DNA from: UBA6054 sp963975575
Lineage (GTDB): Bacteria; Planctomycetota; Phycisphaerae; Phycisphaerales; UBA1924
Length of the DNA stretch: 64,000 nt
NCBI GenBank assembly: GCA_963975575.1
Contig: CAXBHL010000003.1
Coordinates: 124,001-188,000 of the forward strand
Reading direction: 5' to 3'
Part shown: positions 49,656-58,904 of the stretch, one piece after another
How the letters are laid out: the number at the start of each line of letters is the position of its first letter
Numbering within the stretch: position 1 is the stretch's first letter
Made by a program: the position numbers and the translations under genes
Notes under the pieces: generated by a model
What the model was told of the DNA's origin: nothing
The model's input: only the letters and a program-made list of their open reading frames with translations
Databases searched by the model: none

Positions 49656-50696
49656 ATGGCACGCAAACCCAACCAACCGCTTCCGGACAAGGCCAAGGAC
49701 CTCGAGGGGATCTCGAAGGCCGCGGTGCTGATGCTGGCCATCGGCCCGGCCAACGCGGGCAAGCTGCTCAAGCACCTCCGCCAGCAGCAGGTGGAGGAGG
49801 TCACGCGTGAGCTCGCGGGGCTGGGGCGGGTGCGCGACACGCTGCAGAGCGACGTGGTCTCCGAGTTCTACGACGTTTCGATGGCCACGCAGTACGCCAA
49901 CGAGGGAAACCTCGGGTACGCCAAGGAACTCCTGCACTCCTCGCTTGAGCCCGGGCAGGCGGAGCGGGTGCTCGGCCAGATCCAGACCCAGGTGCAGAAG
50001 ACGCCGTTCTCGTTCCTGCAGCGGGCCGAGAGCGAGAACCTGCTGACCTTCATCCAGGACGAGCACCCCCAGACCATCGCGCTGATCCTCTGCCACCTGT
50101 CGCACTACAAGGCGTCGGAGATCCTCGTCGGGCTGCCGATGCAGAAGCAACTCGAGGTCATCAAGCGCATCGCGAACATGGAGCAGACCAACCCGGAGGT
50201 CATCCGCGAGGTCGAGCAGGGCCTCGAGAGCCGCCTCTCGAGCATGCTCATGCAGGCCACCGAGAAGGCCGGCGGCGTGAACACCGTCGCCGAGATCCTT
50301 AACCTGGCCGACCGCGCCACCGAGAAGGGCATCATGGAGGGCCTCGAGGCCGACGACCCCGATCTGGTCGAGGAGATCCGCAGGCTCATGTTCGTGTTCG
50401 AGGACATCCGGCTCGTCAACGACAAGGGCATCCAGGCGGTGCTCAAGGAGGTCGAGAACGAGGAGCTGGCGCTGGCGCTCAAGACTTCCAGCGACGAGCT
50501 CAAGGAGAAGATTTTCGGCAACATGTCCGAGCGTGCGGGCAACCTCATCAAGGAGGACATGGAGTTCATGGGCCCGGTCCGCGTCTCGGATGTCGAGGCC
50601 GCCCAGCAGCGGATCGTCGATATCGTGCGGCGACTGGAAGAGGCCGGCGACGTCATCATCGAGGGACGCGGCGGCGAATCGGAAATGCTGGTCTGA
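49656..50696 (+). CDS. fliG: Flagellar motor switch protein FliG
   Basis: FliG is the rotor protein that contacts the stator and binds FliF and FliM. The 346-residue protein has the N-terminal FliF-binding part (ISKAAVLMLAIGPANAGKLLKHL), the EHPQ motif (DEHPQTIALILCHL) in the middle domain, and the C-terminal torque helix with charged residues (ALKTSSDELKEKIFGNMSERAGNLIKED). All switch landmarks are intact. It starts 9 bp after fliF. Confidence 0.96.
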   Translation: MARKPNQPLPDKAKDLEGISKAAVLMLAIGPANAGKLLKHLRQQQVEEVTRELAGLGRVRDTLQSDVVSEFYDVSMATQYANEGNLGYAKELLHSSLEPGQAERVLGQIQTQVQKTPFSFLQRAESENLLTFIQDEHPQTIALILCHLSHYKASEILVGLPMQKQLEVIKRIANMEQTNPEVIREVEQGLESRLSSMLMQATEKAGGVNTVAEILNLADRATEKGIMEGLEADDPDLVEEIRRLMFVFEDIRLVNDKGIQAVLKEVENEELALALKTSSDELKEKIFGNMSERAGNLIKEDMEFMGPVRVSDVEAAQQRIVDIVRRLEEAGDVIIEGRGGESEMLV

Positions 50697-50714
50697 CCCG
50701 GAAGGGGTGTTGTG

Positions 50715-51458
50715 ATGGGGATGATCAGGAGGGCCGATCTTGAGGGGTGCGCCCGCAACGCGCTGGTGATGGACCTGGGCGACCTCGGTGCGCGGGGCGA
50801 GGCGCTCGTCGCCGAGGCCAACCGCCGCGCCGAGGAGATCGTCCGCGAGGCCCGGGCGGAACGCGAGCGTCTGATCGCGACCGCCCGCGAAGAGGGCTAC
50901 CGCACCGGCCTGGCCGAGGGGCTCGCCAAGGGCGCGGCCGAGGGCGAGGCCAAGGGGATCGAATCCGCCCGCGAAAGCCAGGCGGGATCGCTCGAGACGA
51001 TCACCCGCGCGTGGACCGAGGCGCTCGACGCCTTCGAGTCCCGCCGGGACGGGATGCTCCAGGCCGCGCGGACCGAGATCGTCCGCCTGGCGGCCGAGAT
51101 CGCCTCGCGGGTCACCCGACGGGTGGTCGAGCTGGATGCGTCCGCCGTGCTGCCGCAGATCGAGGCCGTGCTCGGGGTGGTGGCCCGGCCCAGCCGCATG
51201 ACCCTGATGGTGCACCCGGACGACCTGGCGCTCGCCGAGCGTGAGCTGCCCGGCATCGTGTCCCGCTTCGATTTGTGCCGCCACGCGGAGCTCCGGGCGG
51301 ACCCGTCGCTGGAGCGCGGCTCCTGCGTGGCGTTCACCGACGAGGGCGGGCGTGTCGACGCGGACATCACCTCGCAGCTCGATCGGGTGCTGGCCGGGCT
51401 GCTGCCCGACGAAGAATCGATCCGGATCGACCGGGTGGCCCGGGGCGACGCGGCGTGA
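50715..51458 (+). CDS. fliH: Flagellar export apparatus protein FliH
   Basis: FliH is the peripheral stalk and regulator of the FliI ATPase. The 247-residue protein has a long Glu/Arg/Ala helix (EALVAEANRRAEEIVREARAE and on) containing GxxxG-type spacing (GLAEGLAKGAAEGEAKG), and a C-terminal domain like the V/F-ATPase E/delta subunit (VRLAAEIASRVTRRVVELD, MTLMVHPDDLALAE, ADPSLERGSCVAFTDEGGRVDA). ATG 50715 has GAAGGGG at seven bases; GTG 50712 directly before it is possible. Its stop overlaps the fliI start. Confidence 0.88.
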   Translation: MGMIRRADLEGCARNALVMDLGDLGARGEALVAEANRRAEEIVREARAERERLIATAREEGYRTGLAEGLAKGAAEGEAKGIESARESQAGSLETITRAWTEALDAFESRRDGMLQAARTEIVRLAAEIASRVTRRVVELDASAVLPQIEAVLGVVARPSRMTLMVHPDDLALAERELPGIVSRFDLCRHAELRADPSLERGSCVAFTDEGGRVDADITSQLDRVLAGLLPDEESIRIDRVARGDAA

Positions 51459-52879
51459 TGATGCTCTCGCCGGAGTTCGACGCGGTGTCCAAGGCGGAGC
51501 CGCTCGGCCTGACGGGGCGGGTCCGCGTCGTTCGCGGCCTGACGGTGCTCGCCGGTGAGCTGCCGGCCCCCGTCGGTTCGCTGGTCCGCGTGTCGCTCGG
51601 CAGCACGGGCGGATGCGTCCGCGGGGAGGTCGTCGGGTTCGACCGCGATCACGCCGTCGTCATGATGCTCGGCGGCACGGGCGGCATCCTTCCGGGCGCG
51701 GCGGTCGAGCTCGAACGGGTCCACCAGTCCGCCGGCGTGGGCGACAGAATGCTGGGCCGGGTGATCGACGGGCTCGGTCGGCCCATCGACGGCTTGGGGC
51801 CCATCACCGAGACCGTGCTTCGGCCGCTGGACCCCGAGCCCATGCAGGCCATGGACCGCCGGCGGATCACCGAGCCGCTGCGCACGGGCGTCCGCTCGAT
51901 CGACCTGATGACGCCGGTGGGGCGGGGTCAGCGTCTGGGCGTCTTCGCCGGGCCGGGCGTGGGCAAGAGCACGGTGCTCGGGCAGATCGCCCGGGGCACC
52001 GACGCGGACGTGTCCGTGATCGCCCTGATCGGCGAGCGGGGACGCGAGGTGCGCGAGTTCATCGACGACGCGCTGGGTCAGGAGGGTCTGGCCCGCTCGG
52101 TGGTCGTGGTCTCAACGGGAGACGAGTCGCCGCTGATGCGGGTGAGGGCGGCGCGGCTGGCGTGCGCCGCGGCCGAGTTCTTCCGTGACCGCGGGCGCGA
52201 TGTGCTGCTGATGATGGACTCGGTCACACGGTTCGCCCACGCGGGGCGTCAGATCGGTCTGGCAGTCGGCGAGCCGCCCGCCTCCAAGGGCTACACGCCC
52301 AGCGTGTTCACGAGCATGGCGGTGCTGCTCGAGCGGGCGGGGGCGGTGGACCGCACACCGGACGGCGGGGGCGGGGGCTCGATCACCGGCCTCTACACCA
52401 TCCTCGTCGAGGGCGACGACATGACCGAGCCGGTCGCCGACGCCGCCCGCGGCATTCTCGACGGCCACGTGGTGCTCTCCCGCAAGCTGGCCCAGCGGGG
52501 GCACTACCCGGCGGTGGACGTTCTCGACTCGGTGTCCCGCGTCGCGTCGCACATCATGGACAAGCCGCACACGGCGGCCCGCCAGCAGATCCTGCGGCTC
52601 CTGGCCAAGCACCGCGAGATCGAGGAACTGGTCCAGATCGGGGCCTACGCCACCGGGGCCGACCCGGAGGCCGACACCGCGATCGACCTGATCGATCCGA
52701 TCAACGAGCTGCTCCGCCAGCGTGCGGATGAGCCCGGGCGATTCGACAGGGCCGTCGAGATGCTGGTCAAGCTCGCGTTCCAGTCCGGCGAGATGATCCA
52801 GCAGCGGCGCGCGATCAGGGCCGCCGGGCAGCAGGGCCAGCAGCCCGGGCAGGCCGCCCCGCGCGGGCGCACCCGTTGA
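51455..52879 (+). CDS. fliI: Flagellum-specific ATP synthase FliI
   Basis: FliI is the F1-beta-like ATPase of the flagellar type III export system. The 474-residue protein has Walker A GPGVGKST (about 167-174), GERGREVREFI, Walker B VLLMMDSVTRFAHA, the VGEPPASKGYTPSVF segment and a conserved DGHVVLSRKLAQRGHYPAVDVL region. The frame begins GTG-ATG-ATG at the end of fliH; any of these could be used. A Gln/Gly-rich tail closes the protein. Confidence 0.96.
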   Translation: MMMLSPEFDAVSKAEPLGLTGRVRVVRGLTVLAGELPAPVGSLVRVSLGSTGGCVRGEVVGFDRDHAVVMMLGGTGGILPGAAVELERVHQSAGVGDRMLGRVIDGLGRPIDGLGPITETVLRPLDPEPMQAMDRRRITEPLRTGVRSIDLMTPVGRGQRLGVFAGPGVGKSTVLGQIARGTDADVSVIALIGERGREVREFIDDALGQEGLARSVVVVSTGDESPLMRVRAARLACAAAEFFRDRGRDVLLMMDSVTRFAHAGRQIGLAVGEPPASKGYTPSVFTSMAVLLERAGAVDRTPDGGGGGSITGLYTILVEGDDMTEPVADAARGILDGHVVLSRKLAQRGHYPAVDVLDSVSRVASHIMDKPHTAARQQILRLLAKHREIEELVQIGAYATGADPEADTAIDLIDPINELLRQRADEPGRFDRAVEMLVKLAFQSGEMIQQRRAIRAAGQQGQQPGQAAPRGRTR

Positions 52880-52901
52880 ACAACCGTAGCGAAGGCACCC
52901 G

Positions 52902-53348
52902 ATGGCACGCTTCACCTTCAAACTCCAACCCGTCCTCGCCCAGCGCGAGCGCGAAGAGAAAGAGCACATGCGCCGGGTCGCCGACCTGGAGCGGGAGAAG
53001 CTCGGCTTGGAGAACAGGATCCGTGCCTGCCAGAGCCGGATCGTGGCCGGTCGCGGCGAGATCGCCGCGTCGCTTCGCGGCGGCCGCGTCGATCTCGGCG
53101 ACGCGCGCCTCCAGGCCGGGGCGACGCTCCGGGACGACCAGGAAGCCCGCCGGGCGGTGCTCGAACTGGCGGGGGTCATGCGGAAGCTTGGCGAGTGCCG
53201 CGCCGCCCTGATCCGGGCGGCCGCTCGCCGCAGGGCCATCGAACTGCTCCGCGACCGTGAGCTCGAACGGTTCCGGGCCGAAGAGAATCGCAGGGAATCG
53301 AACGATCTGGACGATCTGATGGTGATGCGAAGCCGGGGTGTCCTATGA
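52902..53348 (+). CDS. fliJ: Flagellar export protein FliJ
   Basis: FliJ is the central stalk of the export ATPase. The 148-residue product is almost entirely one long charged coiled coil, beginning MARFTFKLQPVLAQREREEKEH, the usual 'FxLxxVLxxRexxE' start, and ending in a basic helix. ATG 52902 has GAAGG about nine bases upstream. It overlaps the next gene by 4 bp (ATGA). Confidence 0.88.
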   Translation: MARFTFKLQPVLAQREREEKEHMRRVADLEREKLGLENRIRACQSRIVAGRGEIAASLRGGRVDLGDARLQAGATLRDDQEARRAVLELAGVMRKLGECRAALIRAAARRRAIELLRDRELERFRAEENRRESNDLDDLMVMRSRGVL

Positions 53349-54037
53349 AAAGCCTGATCAGGGCCGTGTCCGTTCTCGCGATCATCAACCTGCTCGCCGT
53401 CGCCGGCCTGGTCGGCTGGCTGTTCTCCCAGGGGCGGATCGACCGGCAGCGTGTGCTCGAGATGTCCGAGATCCTCGGCGAGACGTCAGAGGCGAGGGCC
53501 GAACGGATCGAGGCCGCCCGCCTGGAGGCCGAGGCGGCCAACGCGCCCAAGCCCAGGACCGACGGCGACATCCGCAGCACGGACCAGCGGAACGACGCGC
53601 GGATCGAGCTGACCATGATCGACCGCGAGCGGCTCGAACGCCTCCAGCGGGAAGTCCGCGACCTCCAGACGCAGCTCCGCCAGCAGCGGCAGATGCTCGA
53701 TCGGGACCGGACGAAGTTCGAGCAGGAGAAGGCGGACTTCCAGGCCATGCGCGAGCGTCTCTACGCCATCGACGGGGCGGACTACTTCAAGAAGTCGCTC
53801 GCCGTGCTCAACGGCATGAAGCCGGCGGACATCCGCCCGGTGTTCAACACGATGATCGGCGACGGCAAGACCGAAGAGGTGATTTCCTACCTCGCGGCCT
53901 TCGACGAGCGGCACCGGGCCAAGGTGGTCACGGAGTTCGTCCAGGGCGGCGAGGTCGAGTTGGCAGCCGGTTTGCTCGAATCCCTCCGGACCCGCGGGCT
54001 CGAGCCCGCGGTCGCCGGAGCGAACGCGAATGAATGA
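53345..54037 (+). CDS. MotE/FlbB-like flagellar chaperone, MgtE-N-like domain
   Basis: The 230-residue protein has an N-terminal membrane helix (about 5-28), a periplasmic coiled coil (RERLERLQREVRDLQTQLRQQ) and a C-terminal domain (SLAVLNGMKPADIRPVFNTMI, ISYLAAFDERHRAKVV) of the MgtE-N type. This is the layout of MotE and FlbB, which steady the MotB/MotA or P-ring region. Its place between fliJ and fliK is typical of many non-enteric flagellar operons. Confidence 0.75.
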   Translation: MKSLIRAVSVLAIINLLAVAGLVGWLFSQGRIDRQRVLEMSEILGETSEARAERIEAARLEAEAANAPKPRTDGDIRSTDQRNDARIELTMIDRERLERLQREVRDLQTQLRQQRQMLDRDRTKFEQEKADFQAMRERLYAIDGADYFKKSLAVLNGMKPADIRPVFNTMIGDGKTEEVISYLAAFDERHRAKVVTEFVQGGEVELAAGLLESLRTRGLEPAVAGANANE

Positions 54038-55625
54038 CGGTTCCATCAACTCACCCAACTCCGCCGCCGCGCAACTCCTGGCCCCTTCTCCGCGGGTGTT
54101 GCGCTCCCAGAGCGCAAGCCCTGCCGTCTCCTTCGACCGGCTGCTCGACGCGCTGACGCGCCCCGAGCGCCGGGCCGAGCCCGAAGCCGAGAAGGCCGCC
54201 CCGGAGCGGGAAACCGGGCCCGCGACGGACGAAACGCCCGACACGCAAGACTCCGCACCGGATCACCGTGCGGATGGATCCGCGGATGCGTCCACCAAGG
54301 CCGAGCCTCGGTCCAGCTCCGGCGACGCCGACGCCGCTTCATCGAACGGCGACGAACCGCACCCCGTGCTCTCGAACCCGGATGCCGCCCAAGACACCCG
54401 GGAGCCGGAAGCACCGCCGCCCAGCAGGTCGGGCGCCTCGGCGGGGTCGAACGCATCGACCGGGTCGGACGCCGCGGCCACACCGGTTGTCACCGGACCG
54501 GGCGCGGCCGACGCAGGGGCTGCAAGCGCGCCCACCGCGCCGATCCCGGCCGCGGCGGCCGAGTTCACCACCGAGTCGATCGCCCGGGAACTCACCCACG
54601 CGGCCACCGTCGATGTGTCCCGCGTTGCCCGACGCGAACTCGTGGATCCCAAACACTCCGAGAAGTACAAGACACTGCACCATCAGGACGGACCATTCCG
54701 CGCCGGAGACCCCGGACCGTTCCGCTCCGGCACGACCCAGCGCGGCGCGTCGCAGGACGCCGCCCAGATGCCGGCCCCGTCCGGGCAGGTGCTGTCGGGC
54801 CAGCGAGAGCCGGAGGCTACGGCGCTCCCGATGAACCAGATCAGGCCACCGCAGCCCCCGACCCCGCCCGAAGCGCCGGCCGTCCAGAACGCGGCACCAC
54901 CCGGTGCGGACGCGGCACGGGCGTCGGCGGTGGCGGCTCGCGCCCCCGTCGCCAAGGCCGAGACCTCGGAATCCGCCGCCGCGCCGGTCGCGCGGGCGGG
55001 GCTGCTCGAGCGATTGACCGGATCGGCGGAGGCCGCCCGCGGCGCGGTCGCCGCACTCGACCGGGGCGGTCTGCAGCGAACACTCGCAGAGCCGGCGGCC
55101 GGCAGGCCCGCGCCGCTCCCCGGCGGGCAGCTGGCGGGGAACACGCGCGAAGCGGTGCTGAACAGCGTGCAGCGCGGGCTGGCATCGGTGCTGACGCAGG
55201 GCGGCGGTCGCATGACCGTGGTCCTCCGTCCCGAGGCCCTCGGCGAAGTGCGCGTCCGCCTGGAAGCCAAGGACGGGGTGGTCAACGCCCGTCTCGCCGC
55301 GACCACGGACGCGGCGCGTCGCACCCTCGAGTCGGGGTTGGAATCGCTCCGCGCGGCGCTCGAGGCCAAGGGCGTCCGGGTGGAATCATTGAAAATCGAC
55401 CCGCCGGACCAAGGCCAATCCGCGCCACAGAACTCGGGCGGGGACCGGACAAACGCGGACGGGCGGGGCACCCACGACCCCGGCGGACGCGAGCGGAGCA
55501 CGGGCCCACGGGCGTCACACGCGGCTTCCGACCGGGAAACTGCGGAGGAAACCGGGATCGAGGCGTCGACGCCGACGACGGCCCGTGGCATCTGGACCGA
55601 ACTGGGGATCGACGCGGTCGCCTGA
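54030..55625 (+). CDS. fliK: Flagellar hook-length control protein FliK
   Basis: FliK measures hook length and switches export specificity. The 531-residue protein has a long Pro/Ala/Ser/Asp-rich, low-complexity N-terminal ruler and a compact C-terminal Flg_hook domain (about 365-460). The core motif is TVVLRPEALGEVRVRLEAKDGVVNARLAAT given here in two pieces: TVVLRPEALGEVRVRL and VVNARLAATTDAARRTLE. A further disordered tail of about 60 residues follows. It overlaps the MotE-like gene by 8 bp. Confidence 0.85.
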   Translation: MNDGSINSPNSAAAQLLAPSPRVLRSQSASPAVSFDRLLDALTRPERRAEPEAEKAAPERETGPATDETPDTQDSAPDHRADGSADASTKAEPRSSSGDADAASSNGDEPHPVLSNPDAAQDTREPEAPPPSRSGASAGSNASTGSDAAATPVVTGPGAADAGAASAPTAPIPAAAAEFTTESIARELTHAATVDVSRVARRELVDPKHSEKYKTLHHQDGPFRAGDPGPFRSGTTQRGASQDAAQMPAPSGQVLSGQREPEATALPMNQIRPPQPPTPPEAPAVQNAAPPGADAARASAVAARAPVAKAETSESAAAPVARAGLLERLTGSAEAARGAVAALDRGGLQRTLAEPAAGRPAPLPGGQLAGNTREAVLNSVQRGLASVLTQGGGRMTVVLRPEALGEVRVRLEAKDGVVNARLAATTDAARRTLESGLESLRAALEAKGVRVESLKIDPPDQGQSAPQNSGGDRTNADGRGTHDPGGRERSTGPRASHAASDRETAEETGIEASTPTTARGIWTELGIDAVA

Positions 55626-55643
55626 TCGCCGGGAGCACGCACC

Positions 55644-56243
55644 ATGAGCAGCATCAACGGATTCTCGTCCTCGCCCCCGACTTCGACGGTCGGCCCGAGC
55701 GCGTTCGAGACACTGACCAGCGGCCAGTTCCTCCAGATCATCTTCACCGAACTGGCCAACCAGGACCCGTTCGAGCCCAACGACTCGGCGGCGATGCTCG
55801 ATCAGTTGGCCACCATCCGCTCGATCGAGGCGGACACGCAGATGAGCAGCAAGCTGACCGCGCTGGTGCGCCAGAACGAGCTGGCCGCCGCGTCGGGACT
55901 CATCGGCAGCCTGGTGTCCGGCATCTCGCTCGACAACCGGCGTGTCGCCGACCTGGTGATCTCGGTCTCGCAGACCGCGGACGGGCCGGTGCTGAACCTC
56001 TTCGACGGCTCGCGGATGTTCTTCTCTCAGATCGACGAAATCGTCGGCCCGCTGAACAACCCGCCGCCCGATCCGACGGATCCCACTGACCCGACCGATC
56101 CGACGGACCCGACCGATCCGCCCCCGAACGGGCAGTTCCCGCCGCTCACGAACGTGCTGCCGGCCAACCCCGACGGCCCCGCGGACCCGGCGGATCCGGC
56201 GGACCCGAGGGAACCGATCCTGTTCGGCCCGGCGGGGAGGTGA
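55644..56243 (+). CDS. flgD: Flagellar hook-capping protein FlgD, short form
   Basis: FlgD is the scaffold cap for hook assembly. The N-terminal 90 residues carry the family motif FLQIIFTELANQDPFEPND (FLxLLxxQLxNQDP type) and MLDQLATIRSIE. The usual Ig-like C-terminal half is cut short: after a VADLVISVSQTADGP strand there is a run of PTD repeats (about 138-153) and a Pro/Asp-rich tail with PADPADPAD. At 199 residues it is slightly shorter than typical FlgD (about 220). The ATG has GGGAG upstream. Confidence 0.88.
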   Translation: MSSINGFSSSPPTSTVGPSAFETLTSGQFLQIIFTELANQDPFEPNDSAAMLDQLATIRSIEADTQMSSKLTALVRQNELAAASGLIGSLVSGISLDNRRVADLVISVSQTADGPVLNLFDGSRMFFSQIDEIVGPLNNPPPDPTDPTDPTDPTDPTDPPPNGQFPPLTNVLPANPDGPADPADPADPREPILFGPAGR

Positions 56244-56246
56244 GCC

Positions 56247-56765
56247 GTGCCGGAAGGCAGCGCCGGGATGCTCCGGGTTCTGGCGGGCGGCGTGCGCCCG
56301 GTGGATGGGTCGCCTCCGATTCCAGCGGGCGGTCTGCGCGATCGTGACACGCTGAACTTCGGCCTGCTGCTCGACCGCGCGGCCCACGGGGCGCTGCGCA
56401 GCGGCGTCCGGGTGCGCCTGCCGCACGCCTTGCGTGGCGACATCGACGAGAAGACCGTGGACGCGCTGTCCGAAGCGGCCGACCTCGCCTCGGCCGAGGG
56501 AATCCGACGCGCCGCCGTCGTGATCGGATCGCGCCTGTTCCGCGTCGATGTTGCCGCACGGTCGGTCGTCGACGCGCCCGACGCGCAACAAACGGCGATC
56601 ACCGGCATCGACGGTCTCGTCCGTGCGCCGCTGGCGACGGACGCTCCCGCGGCCGGCGACCCGGCGGGCGCGATGGTTTCCGGACCTTCGGACGGACCGG
56701 CACGCGTTGTGCGAAACGCCTCGCTGGCCCGGGCCCTCGCCGATGTCGGCGAGGCCGGGGCTTGA
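56247..56765 (+). CDS. Flagellar operon protein (TIGR02530/FlgX-like)
   Basis: The 172-residue product sits between flgD and flgE, the usual place of the TIGR02530 'flagellar operon protein'. Its segments LLLDRAAHGALRSGVRVRL, AVVIGSRLFRVDV and QTAITGIDGLV resemble that family's helix, strand and C-terminal 'TAIDG' pattern, though identity is low. Such proteins may be hook-assembly chaperones. GTG 56247 has GGGGAGG six bases upstream. A disordered Ala/Asp tail closes it. Confidence 0.6.
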   Translation: MPEGSAGMLRVLAGGVRPVDGSPPIPAGGLRDRDTLNFGLLLDRAAHGALRSGVRVRLPHALRGDIDEKTVDALSEAADLASAEGIRRAAVVIGSRLFRVDVAARSVVDAPDAQQTAITGIDGLVRAPLATDAPAAGDPAGAMVSGPSDGPARVVRNASLARALADVGEAGA

Positions 56766-56781
56766 CGGAGGACGAAGCAGA

Positions 56782-58515
56782 ATGGCATCCACCACCGCGC
56801 TCTTCACCGGCCTCTCCGGCCTCAACGTGCACTCCCGCAAGCTCGACGTCATCGGCAACAACATCGCGAACGTGAACACCACCGCGTTCAAGAGCTCGAA
56901 GATGATGTTCGAGTCGCTGTTCATGAAGAACTTCTCCTTCGGCTCCTCGCCGTCGGACTTCCTCGGCGGCACCAACCCAACGCAGATCGGCAACGGCGTC
57001 GCGATCGCCGGCGTTCAACGCAACTTCAACAACGGCGCGATCACCGCGACCGGCGACCTCCGCGACCTGGCCATCGACGGGCCCGGCTTCTTCGTGGTCG
57101 AACGCAACGGCGAGCAGTTCTACACCCGGGCCGGCAGCTTCCGCCAGGACCCGCAGGACAATCTGATCACCGTGGGCGGCCAACGCCTCATGGGGTACAT
57201 GGCCGACGAGAACTTCAACGTCCAGCAGGGCGAACTCGTTCCCATCAACATCCCCATCGGCAAGCGCACCATCGCGGAGGCCACGGAGAACGCGGTCATC
57301 GCCGGCAACCTCAACTCGGAAGGCGACATCGCCACGCAGGGCAGCCTGATCAGCATCCTCGCCGACGCGACGACCGGCCTCTCGGCCACCGGCGGCGGAT
57401 TCATCACGGCGGCCACCCTGCTGACCAACGTCGAGGACCCCGGATCGCCCGGCTCGGGCACGCCCGCGTTCGCCGCCGGCGAGACCCTGCGGATCTCCGG
57501 GGCCACCAAGGGCGGGGCGCGCGTCCCCGAGGCCGAGCTGGAGATCACCGCTTCGACCACCGTCCAGGACCTGCTCACCTTCCTGACCCAGGCCCTGGGC
57601 ATCCAGTCCACGGGGGCGGCCAACCCCGACGGCAACACGCCGGGCGTGACCGTCGATCCGGCCACCGGTGTCATCAGCGTTGTCGGCAACACCGGCACCG
57701 AGAACGACATCGTCTTCAGGTCGGGCGACCTCGTCCGCCTCGATTCGGCCGGCGTGCCCCAGGGCTCCGTGTTCACGCACGACAAGACCGAGTCCGCCGA
57801 CGGCGAGTCGGTTCGGACGACCATGGTCATCTACGACTCGCTGGGCAGCTCCGTCTCGTACGACATCACCATGGTGCTCGAATCGACCCCGAACACCGGG
57901 CCGGTCTGGCGCTACTACCTCGAGTCCGAGGACGACACGGACCTGGACATCGCGCTGGGCAACGGTCTCCTGCAGTTCGACACCGAGGGCCAGATCGACC
58001 CGGACAACTCGGAGGTCTCGGTCACCATCGACCGCGACAACACCGGCGCCAACCAGCCCCTGAGCTTCACGCTCAGCTTCCAGGACAGCGCGGGCCAGCT
58101 GACCTCCACCGCCTCGAACAGCGCGATGCAGGGCGTGTACTGGGACGGCCTTCCCCCCGGCACGCTGACCACCTTCGGCGTCGGGGACGACGGGACCATC
58201 TTCGGCCGCTTCTCGAACGGCGCCGTCCGCACCCTGGGCGAGGTCGTCATCGCCAACTTCAGCAACCCCGCCGGCCTGATCGACTCGGGCGGCAACATGT
58301 TCGGGACCGGCCCCAACTCCGGCCCCGCGGTGCTGGCAAACCCGGGCAACCTCGGCTCGGGTCTGATCGTGGCGGGGGCGCTGGAGATGTCCAACGTCGA
58401 TCTGGGGGAGGAGTTCACCCAGATGATCCTCACCTCGACGGGTTACTCCGCGTCCTCGCGCGTGATCCGGACCGCCGACGAACTGATGCAGCAGCTGCTG
58501 GTCCTCGGCCGATAA
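56782..58515 (+). CDS. flgE: Flagellar hook protein FlgE
   Basis: FlgE forms the flexible hook. The 577-residue protein has the N-terminal rod/hook signature (TALFTGLSGLNVHSRKLDVIGNNIANVNTTAFK split in the usual positions), the DLAIDGPGFFVV segment, a large variable exposed D2/D3 region, and the C-terminal ALEMSNVDLGEEFTQMILTSTGYSASSRVI with the coiled-coil end LMQQLLVLGR. It is longer than E. coli FlgE (402 residues) because of the variable domain. Confidence 0.95.
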   Translation: MASTTALFTGLSGLNVHSRKLDVIGNNIANVNTTAFKSSKMMFESLFMKNFSFGSSPSDFLGGTNPTQIGNGVAIAGVQRNFNNGAITATGDLRDLAIDGPGFFVVERNGEQFYTRAGSFRQDPQDNLITVGGQRLMGYMADENFNVQQGELVPINIPIGKRTIAEATENAVIAGNLNSEGDIATQGSLISILADATTGLSATGGGFITAATLLTNVEDPGSPGSGTPAFAAGETLRISGATKGGARVPEAELEITASTTVQDLLTFLTQALGIQSTGAANPDGNTPGVTVDPATGVISVVGNTGTENDIVFRSGDLVRLDSAGVPQGSVFTHDKTESADGESVRTTMVIYDSLGSSVSYDITMVLESTPNTGPVWRYYLESEDDTDLDIALGNGLLQFDTEGQIDPDNSEVSVTIDRDNTGANQPLSFTLSFQDSAGQLTSTASNSAMQGVYWDGLPPGTLTTFGVGDDGTIFGRFSNGAVRTLGEVVIANFSNPAGLIDSGGNMFGTGPNSGPAVLANPGNLGSGLIVAGALEMSNVDLGEEFTQMILTSTGYSASSRVIRTADELMQQLLVLGR

Positions 58516-58544
58516 CCCCCGGACCAGCCGCCACCGGTGAGACG

Positions 58545-58742
58545 ATGATCAGCGTGACCCGACTCAACAACCAGCCGTTCGTGCTCAACGCGGACCTGAT
58601 CCGCACCGTCGAGCAGAACCCGGACACCGTCATCACGCTGGTGACCGGCGAGCACCTGATCGTCCGAGAATCCGCCAAGGAGATCATCGCCCGGGTCATC
58701 GAGTACGGCCGCCTGCTCCGGGGCCTGATCCCCCCGACCTGA
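58545..58742 (+). CDS. FlbD-like flagellar protein
   Basis: A 65-residue protein starting MISVTRLNNQPFVLNADLIRTVEQNPDTVITL, the typical pattern of the small FlbD (PF06289) family found next to flgE or motA in many bacteria. Note that this is not the Caulobacter FlbD activator. Its role is unknown. Confidence 0.9.
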   Translation: MISVTRLNNQPFVLNADLIRTVEQNPDTVITLVTGEHLIVRESAKEIIARVIEYGRLLRGLIPPT

Positions 58743-58748
58743 CGTGAC

Positions 58749-58779
58749 CCCGCTACCTCGCCACCCCCGGAAGCGGGGC
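58749..58779 (+). terminator. Weak hairpin between flbD and motA
   Basis: CCCCGCT (58749-58755) can pair with AGCGGGG (58773-58779) with a 17-nt loop. There is no T-run; it may attenuate or do nothing. Confidence 0.25.
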
Positions 58780-58904
58780 GGGCGCGCGAACCGGGGGAGG
58801 AACCACCCCGATCACGCGTTCCGGCGTCAAGCCGGTCGCCCCACGGTCCGATGTCTTCTGTGACCGCGCCGGTTGTTCCGGGCCCTGGTCACGGAGGTCA
58901 GCCT

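Noticed and set aside
56058..56115. PTD coding repeat in flgD as a regulatory DNA repeat
   Set aside because: The repeat is in frame, inside a gene, and translates as a simple Pro-Thr-Asp linker.
58851..58904. MotA start at ATG 58851
   Set aside because: It adds a Gly/Pro-rich leader, while GTG 58905 has GGAGGT at the right distance and gives the usual MotA start.
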